DNA from: Haemonchus contortus
Taxonomy: Eukaryota; Nematoda; Chromadorea; Rhabditida; Trichostrongylidae
Reading direction: 5' to 3'
Length of the DNA stretch: 64,000 nucleotides
NCBI GenBank assembly: GCA_000469685.2
Contig: LS997563.1
Coordinates: forward strand, 26,338,897 to 26,402,896
The position numbers and the translations under genes were made by a program. Below are positions 43,842 to 54,544 of the stretch, one piece after another; position 1 is the first letter of the stretch, and each line of letters starts with the position of its first letter. The notes below the pieces were generated by a model, which was not told the origin of the DNA, did no database searches, and saw only the letters and a list, made by a program, of their open reading frames with translations.

Positions 43842-45342
43842 TTAAGATCTAGTATGTAAAGAGTTTATTATTTCATTTACAAGATTTTTAATAGTTTTAT
43901 AATCATTATTAATGGCATATTTATGAGAGATAAACCTATTTTTATAGAAGCATTTTAGTAAAATAGCTAATATAAATTCTTTTTCGTAGTTATTATTTAG
44001 CAACACTTTGATAAGTGTTTTAAGTCTGTCTGTGAAAGCTACAAGTTCACTACAAGTGTTTGCTATTCTGAGCGTTTCGGTATTAATGACTGACCCTTTA
44101 TTCTTCTTGGAGATATTAGATGTAGCATGGGGAAATCTGATTACTTTAAATTGAAATTCGTCAGTTTTGTTATACATTTTTGTAATAATTTTATTGCTAC
44201 CTATTGTGATTACCACATCTAGGTAGTTGCTAGTAGTTTCACTCATATGTGTTGTTTGTAATAATAGCGCATTTTTATATACTTTATACAGTTCTGTGTT
44301 TATGTAATCATCTGAATAATTATGTATTACTAATAGGTCGTCCATATATGTACCTGAAGGGGATGAATACTTTATTTTTAACCCTCATGGTATTCTTGGC
44401 ATAACTAAACTCCATAATGGAAAGAGTAAGGTCGGCCAGTAAAGGACTGAAGTTCCCGCCCTGAGGGACTCCATTCCTTTGTTTAAACACATATGTTCCG
44501 AAGAGACAGTAGCTGTTTCCCAACAAATATTGTACTAGATATAGCAAATCCTGTTTTCCATAATACCTATAGTTATGTTTAGGTTTTATTATATCTGTAT
44601 AGAAGACATGATATCCGTTGGTAGCTATCATAGCTTTGCTAGAATTATTAAAACATATATTTAGGAGTGTTCTTACACTGCATAAAATATCTGTATGTTT
44701 CAAATTGGTGAACATATCGGTAAAATCTGCAGTGTATACTTTGAGATTATTACCTTTAATAATGTGTAACTCGTGACTGATATTAGTATTATTAATAGAC
44801 CAAAAGGTTTTTATACTTGTACTATATTGGTATAATTAATAAAATGTTTTTTGAGATAAATGAAGATGTTATGTAATTCAATGGAAATAAAGGCTACTAT
44901 GTGAAGCACCAGTAATAAACCTGCACTTCACAGGACTTTTATGTAGCTTTGGTAACGCATATATTCTAGGTAAATCTATTTTGCTGTTAACTGTAATGTT
45001 GTTACCCTTACATAGTATTTTATGTTTGGTTATGATCTCATTTTTATTACCATCTTCAATATATTGATAAGTTTGACTGCATTCCGTACTTAACAACAAG
45101 CCAGTAAAGCAATCGAACTTTATTCCCATTTCTTTCATTAAAATAATCAAATAGCACTTCTTACATAATACACCGTAGTTATTACTTGCTTTATCTAGCG
45201 GACAAAATATATAATTTTTCTGATATTCTCTCAATGTTTGAAAAGGAATTTTGTCATATAAACTTTTTATGTTGCAATATTTTAACTGACTTTTTATTTT
45301 TTTTATGATAGCATTTATTAAAATACTTGACCATATGATCAA
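43842..45342 (-). pseudogene. Penelope-like reverse transcriptase remnant
   Basis: Minus-strand frames give RT motifs in order: FCPLDKASNN; LPRIYALPKLHKSPVKCRFI (44900-44980); TADFTDMFTNL, motif A, near 44715-44745; RNGVPQGGNFSPLLADL, motif B (about 44430-44480); YMDDLLVI, motif C with the catalytic Asp pair, near 44345; then YLDVVI and the FPHATSNISKKNKGSV primer-grip and thumb region. The catalytic Asp residues are kept, but a stop near 44878 and a frameshift just before YMDD break the frame. Confidence 0.85.
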
Positions 45343-45957
45343 TTTTTGATTTATTTAAGTTATTCCTGTTTCTGAAATAATTAACTACTTTGTCAATAAT
45401 ATGGCGAAATATATTCCTTACTTCATTCCGCGTTACTCCCGAATCTATTCTGTATTTTGTTCCCTTTTGTAATAAGCAGCGGAGTTTGGTATTTGTTATA
45501 ATGTTTAAATCACCTGTAATTACGTGTCCATGACTTTCGTCTCTATATCCTTCACAACTTTCACTACTACATGTACATTCTTCACTAAGAATATTTGTCA
45601 TATCACTTATATCAAGATTTTTCAGTAGCTTATTATAATATCACTTATATTAAGATTTTTCAGTAGCTTATTATAATTAAATATCGACTTAGAAACTTCA
45701 TTAGTATAGTTATAAACTATTTCAATAGGAATATATTCCGTATCATTATTTTTATTATTATAAATTAGTTTCTTGATGAATGAAGAATTCAGTATTTTTT
45801 GTAATTGTAAGTTATCAAAAATTCTACTTCTATAGTTAAATACTACGTTATGATATTTCGTTCCTTTTTGTTTAACTTCTTCTTTATTAAAGTTGAAATA
45901 AAATTGCGATAACATGCACATTATCATTAGTTTTCTTATATTATTAACTTCCTTCAA
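45254..45957 (-). pseudogene. Linker with CxC motif
   Basis: Two frames cover the segment between nuclease and RT. The second starts MTNILSEECTCSSESC, then HVITGDLNII and LRCLLQKGTKYR. The Cys-x-Cys followed by a HVITGDL...KGTKYR-like stretch is what I recall as the connecting domain of N-terminal-nuclease Penelope elements. The frames are out of register because of the 38-bp duplication at 45601-45676. Confidence 0.75.
45601..45676. repeat. 38-bp tandem duplication inside the Penelope-like ORF
   Basis: TATCACTTATATYAAGATTT plus 18 more bases occurs twice (45601-45638, 45639-45676), differing at one site. 38 is not a multiple of three and the duplication lies exactly where the frame changes, so it accounts for that frameshift. 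Confidence 0.9.
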
Positions 45958-45978
45958 AAAATTCTCTTGTACCGATAA

Positions 45979-46839
45979 TTAAATTATTTGCTTGATATCT
46001 GATTTTCTCAAGCTTTTAAGTAATCTGTAGTAATAAGATGGCTCTAAAGTATTTTCTTTAACATTAATTATATCTAAAATTTCTTCATGTTTGTTGTTTT
46101 TATATTTATTTCTTTTCTTTTTCTTACATCCTATATTTTCCCTTATTTTTGTGATTTTCAATGAGTAGTAAGGTGAATTACCTTTCATCATAAAAGGGTT
46201 AACTATATTACTAATATTGCCATACCCTTTAATACCATCGTTTAATCCGAAAGGGTATGGTGTCATCAGTAACTTTATCCAAAAAAGTTCTTTTTCTAAT
46301 AAGATTGCTTTATTATTTGATTCCACTGAGTCCAATACTGTAACGTTGATCCCTTTATCACATATAAGAAAATGGTCGTATAGTGGCGTATGTTTTTTAT
46401 GCGTATTTATGTTAGTAATATGCTCTCCTATTCTTTCTTTTAACTTTCTAGTTGTCATGCTTACATACTGTTGTCCACAATTGTTGCAACTTAGACAATA
46501 AACAACGTTATTAGTATTGCAGGTGGTGTTAGGTCGCTTAAATGTTTTAACTTTAATTTTGGTAACATTCGAATATATAAAATGCTCATTAACCGTGATA
46601 TTGCAAGCTTTACAATATATACTACATGTGAAACCTCTGTTATCATTACCGAAATCTTTAATAATATAGCTATTGGCTTCTCTTATTTTTATAAATTGTG
46701 AAATTGTGTGATAATTATTTTCGTTGATTGTGACTTTTTTGACCTTTAATCTAAGCGTGTGGACGGTCAAGCCCTGCACGCAGAGAGGAGTCATCCCAAT
46801 GAATTGGGTTCGGCAGGACTGCTGCCAGGGGTTGGCCAC
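45979..46839 (-). pseudogene. GIY-YIG endonuclease domain, Penelope-like type
   Basis: This would nick the target DNA for integration. The frame holds NNVVYCLSCNNCGQQYVSMT, the GIY/YIG pair of Penelope-like nucleases. The second motif ends in Ser instead of the usual Gly, a likely damaging change. Next is RKLKERIGEH with the catalytic Arg, then PLYDHFLIC. The CxxC pair and the two His form the CCHH signature of these nucleases. ILLEKELFWI carries the conserved Glu, and YPFGLND closes the domain. A basic KKKKRNKYKNNKHEE patch and a stop at about 45979 follow. The first 30 or so residues (MANPWQQSC...) come from a GC-rich segment unlike the rest. Confidence 0.85.
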
Positions 46840-46846
46840 CCTAAGT

Positions 46847-46862
46847 GTTCCCTTATGGGAAC
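46847..46862. repeat. Short hairpin at the 5' edge of the Penelope-like element
   Basis: GTTCCC-TTAT-GGGAAC is a perfect 6-bp hairpin inside a GC-rich block (46745-46915) that contrasts with the AT-rich element. It may belong to the element's untranslated or pseudo-LTR region. No hammerhead ribozyme core (CTGANGA with GAAA) is visible. Confidence 0.6.
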
Positions 46863-48448
46863 GACTAACGCTGGAGGCGCCAAGGACTGACCCCTCATGC
46901 CGCCCTTGACTTTTTTAACCCCATCCGCATTAGTCCCTATTTTTTAAGAGGTATGGCCCTCCTTTTTTTAAAGCCGTATAATTCTAACAGTGATTGCACA
47001 TATAGAAGAATATCGATGACAACCAGCAAAGTATACTTCCATATTAACCTTGTTAAAAGTGTTAAATGAACTTAACTGTGTAAATAGAATGTGATATTAT
47101 AAGTATTGTGACTTCCAATAATGGTAAAGTATGTATGTGAATGTACTGCATACAGATACAGAAGAACGGAAGACCAGATGAGTCATCATGTACGACGAAG
47201 CTAGCAATGTATTAATCATTAATAAATAGGAAAATCATAATGAATAACATGAACACGCTGATTATTCATGAAAAATTGGGTTAAATTCATCCATACTGGC
47301 AATTAACTTGGTAATATAAGTAACGAGATGAATTGAATAAGGTTCATAACGATAAGGGTTTTTGAAAAATCAAAAAGTGCCGCCTATATGTATGTTACTG
47401 TATCTCTAATTCCTTAAAATCATGTTTATAAGGCGTAAACTTTGCATTAGCCGTATATTTATCCAGTGACTGTGCAAGTTTGGGTGGTTTTGTGTATTTC
47501 ACTGCGTCTCTTATGTTAAACGATAAACATGCGTTGTAAAAACGTGTAGTATTGGTTTTCTTTATATGTCTGATTCTCTAAAGTAGAGAAATATATTAAC
47601 TAATCGACCTGTAGGTGAGTTTTTGTGTAATTGCACCATTTGCATAAAATGCGCGAAATATGGCCTAAAATTTGTTTAGCTATGTTTCCCATAAGCCAGC
47701 TTTGAGTGTAGGCTCCTGTGTTGCTCGTGCGCACCCTCTCTCGCTGATTCTATTCGTTTCTGATCATTGCGAACATTTCACATGTTGTAGTGTACCCGTC
47801 TGTATCCGCATACTTAGAGGTGAAATGCCGTGAAGGTGGAGGCAGTTGGATTTGGCTGTTTGGCGGAGGCGAAACAAGAAAAATGGGATAGGGAAAAGAC
47901 AGAAAAGGAAGATTGTGCTAACAGCTGAGAGACACGTTTAGAAAGACGAGCGAATCGTCTCGGAGATCGAATATGAACTAGATCAAGCATCAAAGATGGT
48001 TTCTGACTAAATTACCAACTGCTCTTGAGATAAGCGCCCCATAGAGAGATCATGCGACCTCAAAGAATCTCTACTCATCGAAAACTCTTTCGAATCTGTA
48101 GAAGCTCAAGTCAAAGAAGATGATGAAATGATCATCCATTGTCTCGGGCGCGAAATTATATCAAAATGTCGCGAATGCTACCATGACTCTGAAATAGCAA
48201 GTAACGACGACGTCCTATCGTAGAAAGCGCAAGCGCCCCGGGGCCTACGAATCGCGCGCGCAATCGATCGTAAGCTTTGGTCTCGGGGTAAGTAAGCGCG
48301 CCAATCCACGTCGTCAACTAACGTCATCACTTACGATTCCGGCGACGATTCTTTCTTTTGCCATGTTGATCTATTTTTCTGTGTTATTATTATTTTGTTA
48401 TTCTGTTATTGTTATGTAATTGTTACTCTAGTTATTGTCCAATATTTT

Positions 48449-48470
48449 GATTTAATTACCCAAGTTTGAG
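48449..48470 (+). ncRNA. SL1-like spliced-leader sequence with donor
   Basis: These 22 nt match nematode SL1 at 21 positions (A instead of G at position 2) and are followed directly by GTAAGT, a 5' splice site, as in an SL RNA gene. GATTTA at the 5' end can pair with TAAGTC just after the donor (one G-U), resembling the first stem of SL RNA. No clear Sm site (AATTTTGG type) follows at the usual distance. It may therefore be a diverged SL gene, a pseudogene, or an SL copy captured by a retroelement. Confidence 0.55.
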
Positions 48471-49636
48471 GTAAGTCTGTAAGTCGAGCCATATTGTGGT
48501 TTACATCTATTGCCCACGTGGCACAACAACAACTGGGCGAACAGTTTATAAGAACCCAATAAGGCAAAACAGAGGTCGACTAATGATCATTTGACATATT
48601 TCGAAAAATTTTTTGACTGGACAGATTTGAAGGATCTGAAGGACTATCTTGTCATAAGATTTGTACCAAGGAGAAAATGTGATGCAATACTTAGAGATGT
48701 TTTCAGATGAAAAAGCTATGACGAATACTGTACTAGAATTGCAAGAAGAGGTAGTTGCCTTTCGGCATCTATAGACAGCTTATCCTCACCATCGGGTAAC
48801 GAACATAGGGGGAACGAACATTGACGCATTGTCCTGGAATAATCATTTTCATGCAGAAACTATCCTGTGCTAAGGGGAACACTTGATTCTGTATTTTGTA
48901 TCAATTTATTCTCGAAAACTCACACAGCATATCAGAAGTCTGTTGTCTATGTATGTACGCGACAAAGCTGGGACATATTATTGGGAAGGTCAGGACTGAA
49001 GTATCGAGGGTCTAAATCAAGACACCTGGGTCGTGACATATATTGCACAAATTAAATCAGCAATGGAAGGACACGGAATACATACAGCGGCTCAAACGTG
49101 TTATGGCACGATGATCACGTATGGTCCACATTCAGCGCTGCCCATTCGGCAAGTGAAGTAGTAAGTTTCGGACCTTATTATGTAGCTGTTTGTACATACT
49201 GGTATGACTAATGTAAGAGATCAGGCCAGATTCTTTTATTTCACATTACAAATATTTCTGCTATGTATATATAACAACCACACAAGCGTCATACTATAAG
49301 ATCTTAAAAATGAACTATTAATATATTTTATAATAGTAGGCAACGAACCGATTATAAAAGTAGAAGCTCCCCAAACAATATATTGGCAGAGCTTACGTAC
49401 TTTCTTAGAATTACTAGATACTCTTACACAAACACCAAGTGATTAACCAAAATTAGCATTAACCCATACAATCCTTATCTTAAATACAAGAGTAATAGCA
49501 ATACAATACTACTCATTCCAAAAATTTTTCCTTTAATTATCCATTCTTTGGTAATCACTTTATAACTTAAAATTCAGATTATAATTGTTTCATTGTTAGC
49601 CGTGGTACTGTATGTTTTCAATAGTGTAATAGCACA

Positions 49637-49792
49637 ATGCGCACCTTCAAGCCAATGCGTTTTCCCAAAAAAGGATTCACATGCACTATTCTCATTATTC
49701 TCATGCTTGCGCTATTATTTTTCTTACCCTTAATTGTGGTTTATGGTGATTTGAAAATGACTACATTCACCAACATTGTCAAGTTATCGTGA
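49637..49792 (+). CDS. Small ORF with a membrane segment, 51 aa
   Basis: An ATG-to-TGA frame of 52 codons encodes a basic start MRTFKPMRFPKKGF, a hydrophobic span CTILIILMLALLFFLPLIVV, then YGDLKMTTFTNIVKLS. This is the shape of a type II signal-anchor, as at the start of Golgi enzymes, or of a micropeptide. It stands out because the surrounding AT-rich DNA is closed in most frames. No homologue is recognised and no clear donor follows. It could be the first exon of an unseen gene. Confidence 0.3.
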   Translation: MRTFKPMRFPKKGFTCTILIILMLALLFFLPLIVVYGDLKMTTFTNIVKLS

Positions 49793-50091
49793 AATTTCAA
49801 AACAATGATCAAAGGAATTGCTATTTAAAAAAAGTAAATTAATTTTATAAATAGAATTATTATATGCTAAGGGACACTTTGATTATACCTATAAAAAGCT
49901 AATTCCAGAATCTGATCTGGTGTGCCAAACCTATTTTATTCATAGCTAATATATACGTGCGTACTCAAGTTATTGTTTTAATTCACATGAGAGTGATTTA
50001 AGTACATATGTAATAGTACCCAAGTACCTTAATATATTAGTCTTAATTATGTTGAGTGCGTGTACCTTACATTATATTATGCCCGTAACTA

Positions 50092-50674
50092 TTAGGTTGA
50101 TGCATAATTATTGCGGATTTTTTCGCGGCTTTTTTTCTCTCGATCGATTTCGAATATTGAGTTCGGGTTTGTTCTAGAAATGATCTACTTGATTTCCTCT
50201 ACAAGAATATGCTCGAAAAACCATTTGCATATTCGGGAAATTAGGCTTAACTACCTCGAGAAAGATTGGAAGGTGGCACAGTCATTTCGTGATCTCAGTA
50301 ACTTCGGCGATCGAAGAATCAGCCAGAGCCAACCAAGAAATGGGATCTGCCCCTAAATCTGCCATATTCACCAGCAGGAACTTTTATGGAATATCTGGAT
50401 TATCTCGTCAACCGTTCATCAAAAAAATGGCTAGAGAATAGAAGTCACTCGATTTGGATGACTTGATGGCCGATGTCAAGGCGTGGATCGCCCGTAAGGA
50501 TCAAAACTTCTTTGCTTTTGGGATCCGACTAACTAATCAATGGGAAGCAGTGCTTGACGTAGATGATGAATAAGTTTCAGAGTAATTGTTTCAATATGTC
50601 TTTGCTTAGTATTTCTATAGTTTCTTCAAGTAAAATTTGCTGGAAAAATCCGCAATAATTATGCATCAGCCTAA
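50092..50674 (+). mobile_element. mariner, internally deleted copy
   Basis: The ends TTAGGTTGATGCATAATTAT and, inverted, TTAGGCTGATGCATAATTAT extend to about 31 bp with one mismatch, and TA flanks both sides (50090-50091, 50675-50676). The left part encodes the N-terminal DNA-binding region (HIREIRLNYLEKDWKVAQSF). The right part encodes the transposase C-terminus (KDQNFFAFGIRLTNQWEAVL). The catalytic middle is deleted. Confidence 0.85.
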
Positions 50675-50739
50675 TATATAGAGGCAGGTAAAATGCAGGG
50701 GAAATAGAAAATATCAAAATAATCGTGTTTGTCCGCCAG

Positions 50740-50987
50740 GAAATCATGTGTACTTTCACTAGATCACCTAATGAACGATCGCCGAAAAGATACTGAGATC
50801 GCGGAATGACTGTGCCACCTTCCAATCTTTCTTGAAGTAGGTAAGCTTAATTTCGCAAATATGCGGATGGTTTTCTGGGTATATTCTTGTAGAGGAAATC
50901 AAGTAGATCATTTTTAGAAAAAACCCGAACACAATATTCAAATTCTATCGAGAGAAAAAAAGCCGCGAAAAAATCCGATCAACCTAA
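50740..50987 (-). mobile_element. mariner 5' fragment, inverted
   Basis: Reverse complement of the left end of the neighbouring mariner, ending in the inverted repeat ...GATCAACCTAA with TA following. The N-terminal region matches the 50092 copy at most positions over about 230 bp, so the two form a long inverted repeat. The inner boundary is uncertain. Confidence 0.8.
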
Positions 50988-52104
50988 TAATATAACAGTA
51001 ATAGTCTAAAATTGGGTACCACTTATGTTTTCTTGAATTCTGTGTTGTTTTAAGGATCAAGTGAATTGTGAATTTGGTTGAACTACTTTAAATTATATGA
51101 GCAAATGAACTTAGGGAAGAATGACATTATAGTTTTTATAATTTTTTTGTACTGATAATAAGTTAACTGTGTAGTATTAAACTGCACTGTATATTATTTA
51201 TATGCATGTATTTATTAACCTGTCACTTGTTGTTATTCTTAGTAGATATAATTAGTATATTATGCGACATTACTATTAGAATAACAAGATATGAGTTCTT
51301 TTCAGGTCGAATGAAACTTTTTATAAACGGTACATTTATTGAGGCATAGCTTCTAATTGTTATAAACCACTATATAGAAATTGTGAGATCAATGGATGAA
51401 GTAAGTATTTAAACCAACTTTACCTATGTAATAAGTAGGTGTTGTATTTGACATTTATTGAATATGTGAGTTTTTATCATTTATATTAGTGTACAGTGTC
51501 TATACAGTTACCATAAGCCATAAGTTAAACTAGTGTATTTTTTGTTGTTAAACCATAATTAGGGTAGATTTTTTGTGTTATTTTAAGACGTGATAGGAAA
51601 TGTTTGTAAGTATTAAGTGAGTGTATAGTGTAAGTAGAAGTATGACGTAAATTTAAAGAGATATAAGCAGTTAACACAAAGAATAAATATATAGGTTCCC
51701 GGGTATGCTGTTGAAAATATTCTTCGGCTAAAACGTATGGAGGACCAGCAGAAGGCTATTAATAGGATAGTTTTGTCAAAACAATTGAATGCTTGTGCTT
51801 CAAGCTTCCAATAAATGAAGATGTTACAAAAGCCAAGGTCGTAAGAATCTTTTTCAGACAAGTAGTGAGGTAAGAGGGCAATTAGTTAGTAATGAATCCT
51901 GATAGAACTAAAATATGTTAACGTAGATATATGTATATATTAAGATATCCCAATGAGAACGAGTAGCCTTCGATTGGGTGAAAGCGATTGGCAATGGATA
52001 CCATTGACAGAGAACCATAAACTTGCAGGTAATGAGGAAAGTAAATTCTAAAATGTCAATATTAAACATAAGTGAGTTTAAGGCTGGAATGACGCGTACC
52101 TTTC
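50988..52104. other. AT-rich island, right part
   Basis: No coding signal or transposon end is recognised. Frames are short and AT-driven. Confidence 0.4.
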
Positions 52105-52431
52105 ATGGCTTCTTCGCTTCTTCGGTCATCAAAGAAGAAAGAACTTAAACGAGAGTTCAACAAAATAAATAAGTGCAATATGCAAGTGTATCGGGGAAGA
52201 AGTACGAAGGTCAATGACTTAGAGAACTGTACCGGAAACGTTTACAAATGGATATTTCAATTCAATTCGGGAAAGTGTAAATTAACCGAGTTGGCGGTTC
52301 TGCTAGGATGGAGCTATGAAGATTGGCAAGACACCCCTATCAAGAATATGATGACTGAAAAAGAATTATCGTTATTCGAGGTTATAAGTTACGTATTAGA
52401 AATAAAATTAATTAATGTCTATAGCGGTTAA
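52105..52431 (+). CDS. Hypothetical ORF, 108 aa
   Basis: Encodes a lysine-rich start (MASSLLRSSKKKELKREFNK) and a section with several tryptophans (VYKWIFQF, LLGWSYEDWQDTPIK). No family is recognised. It lies at the right end of the AT-rich island next to a Tc1 fragment, so an origin in a mobile element is likely. A genuine host exon cannot be excluded. Confidence 0.3.
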   Translation: MASSLLRSSKKKELKREFNKINKCNMQVYRGRSTKVNDLENCTGNVYKWIFQFNSGKCKLTELAVLLGWSYEDWQDTPIKNMMTEKELSLFEVISYVLEIKLINVYSG

Positions 52432-52689
52432 AGTGAAGGTTATTATAGTGATACCTCAGTTTGGGGTTCAAAGACTCAGAGGAACCAATAAGTTTGAGAA
52501 GAGCAAATGAAAGTGCCGAAACCAATAACACCAATGAAAGATTGAATGTTACAATACAAATATTACAAAGTGTTCAAAGTAGCATGTTAAATATTTTAAG
52601 AGCATTTTCAGAGCAGTATTTCACGAGCCGACTAGAAGCAAGTGGTCGCGCATGGACAACGACACTGAAGAAATGATTCAGGATGGTGG

Positions 52690-53001
52690 ACGGGAGGAAT
52701 AAAGTGGTAGAGAAGAAGGCATGGACAATGGACACAACTCGGACTGTTGCTGTTATGGAGTGACCTGCGTGCAGTCCTGATCTGAACCCAGTGGAGGACC
52801 TTCGGAGAATAATTGTGCGGCGGGTGTACGTCATCAGCAGGCAGTTTTCCACCATCGACGAGCTGCGAACTGCGGTCTTGGAGGCGTAGAGCAACATCGA
52901 CCTTTCAGTCCTCAAGAACTCAACAATGAGTATGGCCTATCGTGGAGCTCTCATTCAAACAGGGTGCACCAGTTGATTACTAATTGTCATGGAATACACT
53001 G
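52690..53001 (+). mobile_element. Tc1-family transposase C-terminus and 3' end
   Basis: A plus-strand frame reads PACSPDLNPVEDLRRIIVRR, then VYVISRQFSTIDELRTAVLEA, then a TAG, continuing SNIDLSVLKNSTMSMAYRGA. This is the last catalytic region and tail of Tc1 transposase. The tryptophan codon before PACSPDLNP has become TGA. After the stop at 52974, GTCATGGAATACACTG looks like the inner part of a Tc1-type terminal repeat. The 5' two-thirds of the element is absent. Confidence 0.82.
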
Positions 53002-54544
53002 TTAAGTTTGCATAAATAAACTGTTATATAAAGTGGACGTATACTATTAGACGGTCGAAACTCGGAAAAATACTTATAAAACATGTCTCTGTGAACTTGG
53101 AAACCTAAAAACCCCTATCCCGTCTTATTCTAGCAGAGCGAATTCCCTTATGCATGTTTCTAATTTGGAACACCCCTTTAGTAAAAGTTTTTGGTAAGAT
53201 CGGGGGTGGATGTATACTACTAAAACACACTATGAGGTTAATATTAGAACACCAAACTTCAACTCTGAAACGATTTTACATTTGGCTCGAATGAGGTCGT
53301 TTGCATATGTAACTTGCGGTGTCGGAATTACTTTGTCTTTCATGACGTACTTTCACATAGAAACACATTCAATTTTAGATTTAGGTAGCTCAGTACGTAG
53401 AGCCACAATGGATGATTGCATGAGACTCTCTGGGTGATACTTATCCGTAGTGTTACACTATGTACTCTAGGAGAGGGCATGCACCCGTTGGGGTTGCTAT
53501 AAGCCTATCAAAGTCAGTACTCTGCAGTCATGTATGGTATGTATGCCTGTGTAGACCCGAGTTTTAATAGAATGACACCCTTGAGTTTGTGGGATCTTAC
53601 AGATGTCTACAGGGCACGCGCGCCGTAGCGAATCTACTGTGAAGGTCTTTCAAAATATGTCCCAGAGGCCAACACATTTAATTCTGAGTGGCTACAGTTC
53701 CTGCAGTGTTTGAACACCTTTGCGTATGATGCTAATGTTAGAGCCATGAACTCTGATTCTGAATGGGTTTTACATGCGTTTTGGTGAAAATCTGCTACCT
53801 GAGGTTATTGTATAAGCCTTTCAGAATTTTTTCCGAGAAAGTAATATGTTTTACTTTAGATTTGGACAGCTCAGTATTTTTGGAGACAGATCGTATAAGT
53901 GCACCTCTTTTGTTGACATGCATCCGTAGGGTGTGTGTCATGTACCCTAGAAGAGGTTGTAAAACTTTGAGGTCACATACCTACATGGTGACATTTCTGG
54001 TAAGAATCTCGAAAAGATGTCAAATATGAAATTCCGGGAGCTTTCAAACATCCGCAAGATATGCACCTTGGTGGTCGGGATTCCTGAAAAGGTCCTTCAA
54101 GCTTGTTTTCAGGTGCTGGTGTACTCAAATTAGAATACCTCTGCAGTCCATATAGTCGATAGGCTTTTGTGTAGATTGAGCCTTGTGTGGCCATGGACAC
54201 TACATACTCCTAGGAGATGAAGCTGTGTGTGGCCATGAACATAAATTTTGAGAGGACGACGCCTTCGGGTACTTACAGGAATTCGCAGGTCTCGACGTAC
54301 CTTTGTGGAGATTGGGCTGTGTGTGGTCATGTACAGTACTCCTATGAAATCGGACTGTGTGTGGCCATTAACAGTAATTTCGAGAGAATGGCGTCTTTAT
54401 ATTCACAGGAATCCGCAGGTCTTCACAGAGTATGCACCTATTTGATCGTGATTACTGTAAAAGGCTTTCAAAGCTTATTTTATGAAGTCCTAAAGGTAAC
54501 GTAGGCATATACCTTTGTGTGGAAGGGACTACTGTGTATAACAT
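53002..54544. repeat. Degenerate tandem repeat region
   Basis: Loose recurring motifs (TGTGTGGCCATGAACA, GAGAGGACGACGCC or GAGAGAATGGCGTC, ACTCCTATG, GGTCTTCACA) suggest an old, badly decayed array of roughly 100-120-bp units, clearest between 54200 and 54440. No gene is supported. Confidence 0.45.

Larger units (their letters stand above)
43842..46916 (-). mobile_element. Penelope-like element, permuted (Naiad-type), broken
   Basis: On the minus strand the order is GIY-YIG endonuclease (46839-45979), linker with a CxC motif (45957-45254), then reverse transcriptase (45342-43842). Canonical Penelope elements carry the nuclease at the C-terminus. An N-terminal nuclease joined through a CxC linker defines the Naiad/Chlamys group described in 2021. 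The frame is broken by stops (near 45979 and 44878) and frameshifts (45601-45676, about 45290, about 44345), so the copy is dead. It is strongly AT-rich, unlike the flanking DNA to the left. Exact ends, pseudo-LTRs and target duplication could not be found. Confidence 0.85.
46917..50089. other. AT-rich island, left part
   Basis: Low GC, few open frames. Contains a possible relic frame at 47870-48230 (EIEYELDQASK, VEAQVKEDDEMIIHCLGREI, with stops), the SL1-like sequence at 48449 and the small ORF at 49637. No transposon ends were found. Confidence 0.45.
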
